A stretch of 64,000 bases of DNA from Bactrocera neohumeralis (Eukaryota; Arthropoda; Insecta; Diptera; Tephritidae). The DNA lies in contig NC_065920.1 in NCBI RefSeq assembly GCF_024586455.1, positions 12,982,144 to 13,046,143 of the forward strand, given 5' to 3'. The first letter of the stretch is position 1, and each line of letters opens with the position of its first letter. The notes below the pieces were generated by a model. That model had not been told where the DNA came from and did not search any database. It worked only from the letters and a program-made list of their open reading frames with translations. Shown here one piece after another: positions 48,205 to 60,184 of the stretch. Position numbers and translations under genes: made by a program.

Positions 48205-49510
48205 TTCATTTATTTTCATTCATATTAATTATTTCATATTTTTATATTCATTTATTTTCTTAAAAGTGTATATTCGTAATATTTTTCTCAACTCGTGCAC
48301 ACTGAAAAGCTGAAATGATATTAGTTTAACGGAAAAACTTTGTCATTACAAATTTATTAATTTAAAATGCTAGTAATGTAAGCACAAACATGATTTATTC
48401 ATAAATTGCAGTAATTCGATGCGAAATCTTCATCATAAATCATTTAAATAGATAAACCGCCAAACACTTAATTGAAATTTAAAGCCCTTCTATCCACACA
48501 CGTCGCACGTTTAATTGCTTCCATAACAAAATTGACCCTCAAAAATGTACCGCTGTCGCTCAAGCTTGCACTTCGTGTCATTAAATACGCCACTAAGTGT
48601 TTCCTGTCAACTTAAGCAAAAGCAAACGCAAAAGCAAAGGCAAATTTATTTAAAAATTTATAAGCTGCACTTAACTGCTAACCACAGACGAGATACCTGT
48701 ATGTATGCACACATTAGAAGCACCTCAGCACACAGGTGAGCGAGTGGGTGAGCGCGTTTTACCAGGCACAAACAACCTGGTCGCTGGCGGCCCACAAATG
48801 TTCACACATATGTACTTCATAGCCACAAACTCCAATGATGACACAGTATTAGTGCATACATTTTTCAATTATGCAAATTTTCCACATACACAAACGTGCG
48901 CGCACACTGGCACAATAACTCTTATACTTGAACAACTACAATTTACATGTCGCTATGTAACATATGCGGTATGTATGTATATATGTATGTATGTGTGTTT
49001 AGTATGTATGTTTGTGCATATATGCGCTAATTTCGGCTTATTGCGCCGCATTCCACACGTCAACACTTTGATAAGGGCGCTGAAAATTCGGCGACCCAAC
49101 ACCTGCCCATCAGCCCACTTCCGCTCGCACACACACACACAGTAGCAACAGCACAGCACACTGTTGGCACGAGTACACCTCCCCTGTCAGCGCGCGCAGA
49201 TTGGTTTTTGACGTGTTGGTAGCAGCTTTTTATGCCTTCATCGCATCTCCAATCGATGCGCAAACAAATGCTAATGAGCAAAACCACCAATTAAGGTTAA
49301 AATGAAACCGTTAACTTTTCAACGACTCGCGTTGATGTACTTGAAACACGTGCTAGGTGTCAATGGGTTTGGCTTCATTAAAAGCGTGCTGAAGTTTGAG
49401 TTACATAAGTACGCGCTGATTTTCATGTGATAAATTTTAATGACACTGTGCGAATTGCTTAAAACATGCCTTTTCGAGTGGTTATGTGAATTGTTACTCA
49501 ATTGTCTGCA
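48205..49510. other. Intergenic; CA/TATG low-complexity patch at 48.7-49.2 kb
   Basis: 48860-49140 has CACACA, GTATGTATGTATATATG and similar runs, with overlapping ORFs in several frames (longest 146 codons, 48705-49145) and no domain. No gene is supported. Confidence 0.4.
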
Positions 49511-49514
49511 ACTG

Positions 49515-50430
49515 ATAAATTTCGTAAATTAAATTCGGAGACGATGCTGTATCAGTTCGCCAATGGTTCGCTCGCTTCTGTTCTGGAAATTTCGATGTGA
49601 AAGATGCACCTCGTTCTGGTCGACCTATCGTTGAAAAAGTCCATGAAATTTTGGAAAAGATTGACCAGGAGCATCACATAAGCAACCAAGACATCGCTAA
49701 GGAACTTAACATTCATCATCAAACGATTTTGAACCATTTAAAAACGGGAGGCTACAAAAGGAAGCTCGATGTTTGGGTACCACATGAATTGTCTGTGAAA
49801 AATTTAATGAACCGAATTAATATCTGCGATTCTTTGGTGAAGCGAAATGAAATCGAACCATTTCTGAAGTGAATGGTAACAGGAGACTAAAAGTAGATCA
49901 AATACGACAATACGAGTAATGTGCGAAAAAGATCATAGTCCAAGCGTGGTGAAGCTCAATAAATGGCCGCAAAGCCCAGATTGACGCCTCGAAAGTTATG
50001 CTGAGTGTTTGGTGGTTTTGATTCTACATTTTACTATCAACAAGTGATGAGATTGAAGCATGCAATCGAAAAAAACGGCCAGAACTGATCAACAGAAAGG
50101 GCTTCGTCTTCCATCAGAACAACGCTTTGATGACTCTACAAAAACTGGGAGAGCTTGGCTGGTAAGTTTTGATGCATCCACCATAAAGCCCTGACCTTGC
50201 ACAATCGGACTACCATTTGTTTCGGTCAATGCAGAACTCCCTTAATGGAGTAAAGTTGGCTTCAAGAGAAGCCTGTGAAAATTACTTGTCGCAGTTTTTC
50301 GTCGAGAAACCAGAAAAGTTTTAGACTGGTGGAATAATATCTCTTGCGGAAAAATGGCAAAAAGTGGTCGACCAAAATGGTGCATATTTGGTTCATAAAT
50401 AGGAAACGATTTTTTCGACTACCCTTTTTC
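49515..50430 (+). mobile_element. Mariner transposon relic (Hsmar1/SETMAR-like type)
   Basis: 5'-truncated. Frame pieces in order: RQWFARF, VKDAPRSGRPIVEKVHEILE (helix-turn-helix linker), HHISNQDIAKELNIHHQTIL, VWVPHELSVKNLMNRINICD, MVTGD (first catalytic Asp), WSKRGEA, a degraded second catalytic region, and LASREACENYLSQFFVEKP then EKWQKVVDQNGAYLVH. A 91-codon ORF (49597-49872) remains open. The right end TTTTTTCGACTACCC matches the 43.0-kb MITE. Assignment to the cecropia subfamily is tentative. Confidence 0.85.
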
Positions 50431-50434
50431 CATA

Positions 50435-51485
50435 CGATATCGGCAATTACGTCAAATTAGTAGCCTCTTGGTGAGAAAAGACGTGCTCAAATTTTCAGAA
50501 TGATATCTCAAAAATTGTGAAATTTGTCATTAAGGTAGTTAATAATAGTTCATCTGTATTAAATGTACCTACGTATTAAACGCACTTGCATATTTTTTAT
50601 TATTCTTTAAATTTTGAATCTTTCATTATTATTATTATTTTTTTTTGCAATAGCACTCAACTTTCTCTGTAGTCTCCATTCAACATTATACTATATAACA
50701 CTTTGCCAATGCCCACTTTTCTTACTATAAAATTTATGACTTCGTTTTAGTCTTTTGAGACACTTTTGCTTTTCAATTTCCCTTTAGCGTTGCACGCTTT
50801 GAAATCTTAAGTGTTTTTGCAATCTGCTTTGTATGTAATAAGAAAATCCGTGTCTAAAAAACTCTTCATATAAATCTTTCCAGCGAATTCAACGTTTATC
50901 TCCGTTATTGCATTTATGACCGCCTTTTATTTTATGCCTGCAGGCTAACTTTGCGAAAGTTTCTGAAAAACATGCACATACATATGTCAGCATATAAGTA
51001 TGTATGTAGTATTGCGCGCAAGCCATTAAAGGTTTTATATTGGCTACTACTTGGTATGTATTTGTGTTTAAATGTATACTTTCAAGATAAAAAAATCTAC
51101 TTTTACTAAGCTCTATAAATGGTATAATATCTTTTGATGGGAATTATTTTAAAAGGTTTAATGTGACACCAAAAATCTGTGCCGCACAACATCTAAAACA
51201 AATACTTTGCCACAAACTTTAACAAATTTTTGTTCGTACTGTATTAAGTTTTCACCACACGTGATATCTATTTATTTTGCATTTTTCTCACACTTTTCCT
51301 AAATACTTCAAAAGTTGTTGTTATCGCTGTCAAAAAAAATTCAAACTGCCAAAAATTAAAAATAAATTGTGTAATAAAATTAAAAAAAGTTGTAACTACT
51401 TTTGGCCAGCTAGCACCCAAAACCATAAAAAAATATAATATTATAGTATATACACATATAAATGTAAAATAAATAATTAACGGCA
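50435..51485. other. Intergenic; upstream region of the nuclease gene
   Basis: AT-rich, no recognised repeat or ORF with a domain. The promoter must lie toward the right end; no core element could be assigned. Confidence 0.35.
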
Positions 51486-51487
51486 GC

Positions 51488-52558
51488 ATGCCTTTCTTTG
51501 GCGTTGGTTTAACATTATTGGTACTCACCGGCAGCAGCTTTTTCGTACTAGGCGCTTACTATCAGCACCATGATTTCTGGCATAAGCTACAACAGCTTAT
51601 ACAAGAGGATCCATACGCATTCTATATACGCGAAAAATTAAATGACGCGGTTGGTCATCACTTTACACATACACTTTTGCATATTTATTACAAATTTTCA
51701 CAAACACTTTACTTGCAGCTGCCACTTTTAAATCTTAACTGTCGGGAGCAGTCAGTCGGTAACGGTTCGCGTATGTCAGAGATCATGAAGTACGGCTTCC
51801 CTGGTCTGGACGATATACGTGTTTATTCTGATTTTGTACTCTCCTATGATCGGCGCAATCGTGTTGCACATTGGGTTTACGAGCATTTACGTGCGCCCTG
51901 TGTTCAATCTAATGGTGGTGGGGCAAGTCGGCATGAAGCAAATTATCAAGCCGATATGAGTGTGCCTTCCAACTTTCGAGCTGATGTAACTGATTACAAA
52001 AATTCTGGATTCGATCGCGGTCATTTGGCTGCGGCTGGCAATCATAAGTGTCATCAGACACATTGCAATGAGACATTTTATCTGACAAATATTGCGCCAC
52101 AAGTTGGTAAGGGTTTCAATCGTGATGCATGGAATAATTTGGAAATTTATGTACGCGAATTAACAGAACGCTACGGTTCTGTATATGTTTGTACCGGACC
52201 GCTATATAAACCAAAGCGTCAAATGGCTGGTTTTACAGAAGTAGAGAATAGCAGAAGGACAAACGGAAAGTGGTGCGTGGAATATGAGGTTATTGGTGAG
52301 AATACTGTTGCGGTGCCTACGCATTTTTTCAAAGTAATCACTGTGGAATCTAAATTACCGGGCGGCCAACCATATATGGAAGCATATATAATGCCAAATG
52401 CGCCTATTAGTACAAATACGAATATACGAAATTTTCTAGCTGACATCAGAGAGATTGAGCACATTGCCGGTTTGCAATTCTTTAATGGCTTGCGCCGCAG
52501 CTTCTTCTTTGGCACTAACTACACTACAACTCCGGAATTATATAGGAATTTTCAGTGA
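51488..52558 (+). CDS. Endonuclease G-type mitochondrial nuclease (EndoG/Tengl group)
   Basis: Single uninterrupted frame of 356 residues. Residues 1-26 are hydrophobic and uncharged (FGVGLTLLVLTGSSFFVLGA), fitting a mitochondrial inner-membrane anchor. The start at 51488 is in good context (GCAGCATGC). The nuclease core runs from about 97 (IMKYGFPGLDDI) to 350. The key motif is DRGHLAAAGNHK with general base His about 179. Then come LTNIAPQ and FNRDAWNNLE, whose Asn 211 and Glu 219 keep the eight-residue spacing of the metal-binding pair. VYVCTGPLYKP, VAVPTHFFKV and MPNAPI follow and match EndoG more closely than EXOG. The family cuts DNA and RNA without sequence preference and helps degrade mitochondrial DNA. 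Residues 27-95 are extra compared with EndoG. Whether it is the EndoG ortholog or a paralog cannot be settled here. AATAAA occurs at 52709. Confidence 0.92.
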   Translation: MPFFGVGLTLLVLTGSSFFVLGAYYQHHDFWHKLQQLIQEDPYAFYIREKLNDAVGHHFTHTLLHIYYKFSQTLYLQLPLLNLNCREQSVGNGSRMSEIMKYGFPGLDDIRVYSDFVLSYDRRNRVAHWVYEHLRAPCVQSNGGGASRHEANYQADMSVPSNFRADVTDYKNSGFDRGHLAAAGNHKCHQTHCNETFYLTNIAPQVGKGFNRDAWNNLEIYVRELTERYGSVYVCTGPLYKPKRQMAGFTEVENSRRTNGKWCVEYEVIGENTVAVPTHFFKVITVESKLPGGQPYMEAYIMPNAPISTNTNIRNFLADIREIEHIAGLQFFNGLRRSFFFGTNYTTTPELYRNFQ

Positions 52559-52708
52559 TTCATCTGTCGTGGAAAGATATAAATTAAATATGATATATAT
52601 TTTAGAAAATATGCATATTTACTTAAGTGTGTCTGTCTAATGGTCAGAGCTGTCGTTGCGTGGTGGCTGCGTAGTTTAAACACTTATGTATTAATAGCAC
52701 GCACCTTG

Positions 52709-52714
52709 AATAAA
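52709..52714 (+). terminator. Polyadenylation signal of the nuclease gene
   Basis: AATAAA lies about 150 bp after the stop codon, preceding GTTTGCAG. Confidence 0.5.
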
Positions 52715-52719
52715 CGTTT

Positions 52720-53735
52720 GCAGCAATATTAGCCTTTACACTACACTTTTCTAATGCTAAATTTCACATAATTTCACCTTTTGCTTTCTTAAATTGAATT
52801 TCTTTTCACAAATTTGGTTACACATGTTAAAATCGCTGCACTCAAAAATAAAGCTGCTTACCAACTGTCAAAAAAGGCGCGAGGGAAGCGGATAAATGCA
52901 AAAAGGAAACGCTAAATAACAGAAATGCCTAAGAGATAAAGAAACAACTGTCAATTTCTGCATGCAAAAAACAACTTTACTTTTCAGCATTTATATAAAT
53001 GAATAAAATAAAAACAAAGAGCACTTTGTAAATATTAATATTTAATTAAATTAATTGTGTATTTTCTAAATTTCTAATATTTTTACCCACTTCCTTTTTT
53101 CACACTGAACATACGCTAGATTTTTCTCTTTACCAGCATTACCACCTTACTTTGATTTGTAAAGGAATACTTTCTTGTATTGTATAGATATTCTTTGGTT
53201 ATATTATTAATTGGTAAATGTAAATAATTCATAAACATTTATTTTGAAAAAAAATAATAAACGTTTTTATTTTAATTGCATGTAGAAGAGAGAAAATAAA
53301 GATATTAACATTGAGCTGAACATATGTAGCGGACCGGCAACACTGTTTACGTGGCAAACGTCAAAATCTCTATGTAAAGCAAATTGGAACTGCTGCTCTG
53401 ACGTGGAAGTGACATTTTTTCTCAATTTCTTTATCGGGTTTAAAAGAAATTTAAACATAATTATTGTTAATTAATAGTTAAAAAACTAATTAGTGTGTGA
53501 GTTAAATAAGAGTACTTCAGGGTACTAACATTATTTCATTATTACCTGGCAAGTTTCGTGACTTAACAGGCTACGAATTAAGATTACATTTACCAACAAA
53601 GTGAAGTGATTACAGTGAGAAAGTTCAGTTTTTCTGTAGCAAACAGCAATTCACTATCCACACACTTCCATTACTTCTGCAAGTATAGACAAAAGTAATT
53701 GATATAAATAACACTCGAAAAAAATAAAAAAAAAC
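52720..53735. other. Intergenic and Sec24CD 5' leader
   Basis: AT-rich. No recognised repeat. The right half should hold the Sec24CD promoter and untranslated leader, but no core element stands out. Confidence 0.35.
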
Positions 53736-56700
53736 ATGAATCCGAACATGTACGGAGCGCCAACGCAGCAGCCACAATATACACCAGGCTGGCCACCAGC
53801 TACACAACAGCCGATGCAACCAAGTGGTGCACCACCACAGCTGGGCCCACCAGGCACTAGTTATCCACCCAACAGTATGCCACCAACATCAGCAGCATCC
53901 ACACCTGCTGGGCCACTTGGTGCGTTACCACCACAGCAAAACTACGGGCAAGGACAACAACCAGGGTTACTCAACGGCAACTACCAACAACAGGTTTGTA
54001 TAAGAAACATTCAATAAAATTGAAATAAGTTTAAAGTAGGTTTAAGTGATAAGAATAACAACAACGCGTAAGTAAAGCATACTTTCGGGTCAACGAAATC
54101 AAAAGTGATAAGGCAACACAATATTGAATCTAGTGTTTTTGCCACTTCCGCATACTGACTGACACTATAATTCTTTATTTTTTTAACATGCAGTTAACTA
54201 ATTCAATGAGCGGTTTATCCATGAATGCAGCGAAGCAGCCAACACCCGTACCTCCCCAAATCAATACTCCATATGCGAACGCTAACATAGCAAGTGCTCC
54301 ATTCCCCACAACAAACCCTCAAGCCGGCGGTCCAGATGCTCCACCTTTATCAAATGGGCCACCCACTAACGCGCAGTCCCAACCACAACAGCAAGTATCG
54401 AACGCTAACAATAACTTTATTTCGGGTCCATATACAAACGGACAGCCAACTAAACAACCGCAGACGCAACCACCACAGGCACCCAATTCCATGTATCCAC
54501 CGCTGCCAAATACTTCAACGCCGCCAATGCAGTCCGTACCGGGAGGACCCAATCAGATGACAGTAAACAGCGCAAACATACCCGGCTTGCCACATATGCC
54601 TCCCAAACCGGTATGTGTAATTATCCTTAAATTCAATTTTAGTAATTTTAAAATTATAATAATTACTTATTATTTTCAGAGTGGTATGCCATTACCAGGG
54701 CAACCACCAGTTGCAGCAACACCACCAACTTCTATACCTGGTAGCATGCCACAGTATCAACAACCCGGCGCACAACAAATGCCACCACGGCCCGGTCAAA
54801 TTCCACCACAACCCATGTCGCAGCCGCTTGGACCACCGGGCCAACAACAACAAACAATGTTGCCAGGTCATCCTGGTATGCCGCCTACATCCGCAGCAGC
54901 AACAATGCCACCACAGCCGGCCATGCCGCCAATGCCAGGCTATCCACCACAACCGCAACAGCAAGGATATCCACCACATCCACAAATGCAGCCAAACCAA
55001 CAACAACAACCTGGTTTTCCTCCGCAACCACAGCACCCTGGATATCCATCACAAGCCGCTCAGCCTGGCTATCCGCCACAAGCCGGTTATCCGCCTCAAC
55101 AACCACAACAACCTGGTTACCCCGGTCAAATGATGCCCCCAACACAACCTGGGCAACCACCAATGCCCGGTCGTCCCGGCTATAACGTAAGCTATCTTGT
55201 TCATAGTATGTTGATGTTGTCTAGGTATAATGTTGGATTTTTCTTTTTAGCAACCACCAGCCCCAGGCGGTATGTACCAACAGGCACAACAGTATCCACA
55301 GGCCCAACGTCGTCTCGACCCCGATCAGATGCCAAACCCAATTAGTGTTATTATCGAAAATCAACGTAATGCTGGTGGCGCTTTTGTCACCAATCAGCCA
55401 GGTCTGCTGCCACCATTGGTAACCACCAAATATGTTGTGCAGGATCAAGGAAACTCATCGCCACGTTATGTCAGGTAAGCAAAAACAAAAAATCACATAT
55501 TTGTGTGAATGCTTTATATTCTCTACCTCTTCAAACACAGATCCTCTTTGTATTGCATACCAGCAACCGCTGATTTGTTGAAGACAACTGCTTTGCCCCT
55601 AACCCTAATCGTTTCACCAATGGCCCGTACCGTTGAGGGTGAATATGAGCCGCCAATTGTGAACTTTGGTGAATTGGGACCCATTAGGTGTAATCGTTGC
55701 AAGGCATATATGTCCCCAAACATGCAATTCGTGGATGCCGGTCGACGTTTTCAATGTCTGATGTGCAAAGTAACCACGGAAGGTAATATATAATTGGCGC
55801 TACAAGCCTATTTAAAAACTGAAATTTTGCTTGATTCCACAGTGCCAACTGAATACTTCCAACATTTGGACCACACTGGTCAACGTGTCGACAAATATGA
55901 GCGTCCCGAATTGGTATTGGGCACATATGAGTTTTTGGCTACCAAGGACTATTGTCGCGTAAGCAAGCTCATAATTTTATAGCAACAAAATTTGATACAC
56001 ACCTTTCTTCTTTTGTAGAATAATACACCCCCTGAGATACCAGCATTTATATTCGTACTTGACGTTTCTTACAATACCATCAAATCGGGTTTGGTACATC
56101 TACTGTGCTCTCAAATGAAGCAGGTATTGAAGCATCTGCCTGTGGATCAGGGCCAGGACAAATCGAAAATGCGTGTTGGTTTTATAACCTACAATAGTAC
56201 TGTGCATTTCTATAATATAAAAAGTAGTTTGGCACAACCGCAAATGATGGTCGTCGGCGATGTGCAGGTGAGTTGCGTGCAAGTTTAGCAATAAAAGCGA
56301 TTCACTTTCAAATCCACTGCTCACAGGACATGTTTATGCCGCTGCTCGATGGCTTCCTCTGTCATCCCGAAGAATCGGAGGCTTTAATTGACGCCTTGAT
56401 GGAACAAATACCGAAAATGTTTGTGGATACAAAGGAGACGGAGACCGTGCTCTATCCAGCCATACAAGCTGGTCTCGAAGCACTAAAAGCTTCCAATTGT
56501 GCTGGCAAATTGTTGATATTCAACTCCACATTACCAATTGCTGAAGGACGTGGTAAATTGAAGAATCGTGATGATCGTAAATTGCTCGGTACTGAGAAAG
56601 AGAAAACAGTGCTCACACCACAATGTGTTTCCTACAACACATTGGGACATGATTGTGTACAGAATGGTGTATCGGTCGATTTATTCTTGTTTAATAATTC

Positions 56701-56874
56701 GTACATAGACATTGCAACTCTGGGGCAGGTATCGCGCCTAAGTGGCGGTGAAGTCTACAAATATACATACTTCCAAGTAAGCCATTTTTTTTTTAATTTT
56801 TATTTTCACTTATTTTATTTTTTGTTATTTTTTTTTAATTTTTTGTTTTTTTTTTAATTTTTTGTTTTTTTTTT

Positions 56875-56921
<47 letters not shown>

Positions 56922-58450
56922 TTTTTTTTTTTTTTAATTTTTTGTTTTTTTTTTTAATTTTTTGTTTTTTTTTTTTAATTTTTTGTTTTTTTTTTTAATT
57001 TTTTGTTTTTTTTTAATTTTACTGTTTTTTTTTCAATTTTTTGTTATTTCTTTTTTTAAATTTTTGGTATTTTTTTTTAAATGTTTTTTTTTTTCAATTT
57101 ATTTTAACTTTTTTTTTAAGTTTTTTTTTATATTTTTATTAACGCACTTCAACAATATATATGTATGTACATACGTCTCTATTTCAGGCTGACCTCGATG
57201 GTAATCGCTTGATTGAGGACATCATTAAGAACGTATCGCGGCCAATTGCTTTCGATGCGGTGATGCGCGTGCGCACTTCGGCCGGCATACGCCCAACCGA
57301 TTTCTACGGTCACTTCTTCATGACGAACACAACCGATGTGGAACTGGCTAGCATAGGTGCGTTTAATTCAAAATTTTTCTCAAAACTTAAAATATTTTAA
57401 AATCGTATTTTTTTACCGTTACTCCCCAACAGACTGCAATAAGTCCGTTGCTATTGAAATTAAGCACGACGACAAGTTGCCACCTGAGGAAAATATATAC
57501 TTACAAATCGCCCTACTCTACACATCGGTTAGCGGTCAACGACGTTTACGTGTTTTGAATTTGGCACTTCGTGCCACAACAACCATCGCAGATGTTTTCA
57601 AATGCTGCGACTTGGATGCCATGATGTTGTTCTTTGCCAAACAGGCTTGCGCCAAATTGCTGGAGCACACGCCGAAACAGGTCAAGGACAATCTAATAAA
57701 TCGTTCGGCACAGATATTGGCATGCTATCGCAAGCATTGCACTTCGCCAACATCGGCTGGCCAACTTATACTGCCCGAGTGTCTGAAATTGTTGCCGCTC
57801 TATGTTTCGTGTTTGCTGAAAAACGACGCCATCTCTGGCGGTTCCGATATGACACTGGACGATCGCTCGTACGTTATGCAATTCGTGCAGACCATGGATT
57901 TGAATATGTCTGTCAGCTATTTGTATCCACGTTTCATTCCAATACACAATGTCGATGTTGATGACAACGAATTGCCCATGTCCATACGTTGTACGCACGA
58001 AAAGATGAGCGAAGACGGCGCCTACATACTCGAGAACGGTGTGCACCTGTTCGTCTGGTTGGGTCAATCGTTGCCGCAAACCTTCATCCAGCCACTGTTC
58101 GGTGTGCAGTGTACACAACAGGTGAATGCTGAACGATTTGCCATTATTGGCGAAACACCGTTGGCGGAACGCGTGCGCAATATTATCGATACGATCATGA
58201 GGGAACGCACCAGAAATATGCGGGTAAGTAGTCACTTGTGTACTTGTGTGTGTATTTGCGCAGCGTTACTTATTTTCTTATACTTTCCATATTTTTCGTT
58301 TGGCAACAGGTAACGTGCGTGCGACAAAACGACAAACTGGAATCAGTTTTCCGTCATTTCCTGATCGAGGATCGCGGCACAGATGGTTCGGCGAGCTATG
58401 TGGACTTCTTGTGTCATATGCATAAGGAGATTAAGGATTTGTTAAGTTAG
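53736..58450 (+). CDS. Sec24CD: Sec24CD, COPII coat cargo adaptor (ghost)
   Basis: Eleven exons: 53736-53993, 54194-54610, 54680-55186, 55251-55474, 55541-55782, 55843-55958, 56019-56267, 56327-56776, 57188-57356, 57433-58223, 58310-58450. All junctions are GT-AG and in phase, giving 1187 residues. Residues 1-430 are Pro/Gln/Gly-rich with many GYPPQ-like repeats, typical of Sec24 N-termini. Then come RRLDPDQMPNPI, VTTKYVVQDQGNSSPRYVR and the zinc finger (Cys 519, 522, 541, 544). The trunk (from 589, FIFVLDVSYN), beta-sandwich, helical region (LACYRKHC) and a gelsolin-like domain (about 1070-1140, AYILENGVHLFVWLG) follow, ending YVDFLCHMHKEIKDLL. The RCNRCKAYMSP finger and the LACYRKHCTSP segment point to the C/D rather than A/B class. 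It pairs with Sec23 and selects ER cargo at exit sites. In Drosophila the gene is ghost. Intron 8 is a giant poly-T tract. Confidence 0.96.
56777..57187. repeat. Poly-T minisatellite in Sec24CD intron 8
   Basis: About 340 bp consist almost entirely of T runs of 8-15 or more, broken at near-regular intervals by AA or AATTTTTTG. It fills the intron from just after the donor (CAAGTAAGCC) to about 60 bp before the acceptor (CTCTATTTCAG). Exact length is prone to sequencing error. Confidence 0.9.
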
Positions 58451-58454
58451 CTTG

Positions 58455-59330
58455 TGGGTTGTGGTAAAAATAGCAGCTGCAACATGTCGCAAAGTGGGAA
58501 TGCTGACAGACAAACAAACACAATGTATAACACAACCAGCCAGCTAATGTGCCGTAGCTATTCCCAGAATCGTGCACGGTTGCATCGGCTCTCACGTAAA
58601 CGTTGGTAGTTGATTGTGTATGAATACTCGTACACATACATACATACAAACAAACAATTATACTTGAACGCATACGCATACAATAGACAGTTCCATATAC
58701 TTATTGCAATTTCCACATCTACCCACATGCATACATATACAATTATATAACCGCAAAACTAATTTAGTGTATTTTTTGTCATTTTGAATGCTTAAATAAC
58801 ATTTTGATTTGGTATTTGCATTAACGCTTCCTTCCCCCCTCTTTTTTTATTTTGCATTGTCCAAACTTTTGCTTGTGGTCTATTATTTTCCGTGTAATTT
58901 AGGTATACATACATATATACATAATATTGTGCAAATTTTTATTATTATTATTTTAAAAAATGTTAAGAAAGAGAGAAGATTATCATATTTGCAAAATATA
59001 TACGAAAATATTCAATTAAATATGTAATTTTATTGTATTATTAAAACTGGTATAATGGCATACGATAGTTATATTTGAAATTAAGCGAATTTTTCCCATT
59101 GCTTACACATCTATTATAGTTTTATGTGCGTAAATAAGAAATGTTTTCAATTTGGCGTTGCTCAACTTAAGTAAAAACATTGTATGTATTTGTCAATGGC
59201 AGCCGGTATTGGTGAATTGGTATAAAGTATAATTAGACTATAAAGTTGGAAACAGCAATTTTCCATTTAAATTTTGAAAGTTATGGCACTGTCGCCCTTA
59301 AAAGAAACATAAATTTCATAAAATAACCAA
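58455..59330 (+). other. Sec24CD 3' region
   Basis: Probable 3' UTR and downstream sequence, AT-rich, with ACATACATACATAC microsatellite at 58636 and several late AATAAA-like sites, the clearest at 59329. Confidence 0.4.
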
Positions 59331-59334
59331 TAAA
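59329..59334 (+). terminator. Candidate polyadenylation signal, Sec24CD
   Basis: AATAAA within CCAATAAATATT, about 880 bp past the stop. Earlier variants are possible. Confidence 0.35.
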
Positions 59335-59339
59335 TATTA

Positions 59340-60180
59340 AATTAAAATTTAAAACTACTCGAATTATTTTTACGTCTCAGTAATGGTTTTCTAAATGATT
59401 GGCTTGCGGCCAATTTAGTTCCGATTTGTCTTGATTAAACGCCAGTGATAGAAAAAAATCCATTTGAATGCTGCTCCTTCGCAAGAATTTCACTCCGTTG
59501 ACTTGAGCGGTTAATAAAGCAGTCTTGATTGCATCCACGCTGATATTAGAAAACTCTACGAAACTGGAGCAATTTTCAGTAGCAACCCACTATAGCAATA
59601 TATACCTTTGACTTAGTATGGACGAAGCTAAAAGCTTTAGCAACTTGTAAATTACCAGTTAGAATCGTTTTTACTCTACACTTCCGAAGTTATGGTGTAC
59701 TTATTGTTGTTGCAGCATAGAGTATTCTCCAATCGCATTGGTGTATGTTGAGCAGGTAAAGTAGTGGCTCCAATTATCGATGTACTGGCTGCTAATCATA
59801 CTGTTAGAGGTTACGATTTTTTTCTTCAAGAAAGAATCAGCTTATATTATTTGATTATATATGTTTTAAATATGATCTATAATAGTATAATAAATCTTAT
59901 ATTATTATTTTATATAACCTTTAATTATGTTTTACTTCACATGTCTCCACAAACCTGCTCTCCAATATCCGTTAATATGGCTTAGCTAGTGGATTCAGAA
60001 TTATAGGCGTTAGTCAACTTCGGTGACAACCTTTAAAGTTTATCACTAACCCTAGTCAGAGTAAGCAGCAACAAAAAGAACCACACGTTTAGTTGCTAAA
60101 ACTCTAAACTAATGTCAGAGTAAGAGCATTTCAAAGTGTTAGCACGCTATATCTAACTTTATTGTTACTAAAGGTTATTC
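59340..60180. other. Intergenic, nothing recognised
   Basis: No domain-bearing ORF. 59.4-59.8 kb has moderate complexity and may be an old repeat, but no family was identified. Confidence 0.35.
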
Positions 60181-60184
60181 ATTA

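Noticed and set aside
48705..49145. 146-codon ORF with TC-rich residues
   Set aside because: Built on CA/TATG microsatellite sequence and mirrored by ORFs in other frames; no domain.
54692..55036. Trp/Leu-rich 114-codon minus-strand ORF and other shadows of the Sec24CD Pro/Gln region
   Set aside because: They are products of CCA/CAA codon repeats read in other frames.
57693..58235. 180-codon minus-strand ORF opposite Sec24CD exon 10
   Set aside because: Antisense shadow of a conserved exon with no recognisable domain.
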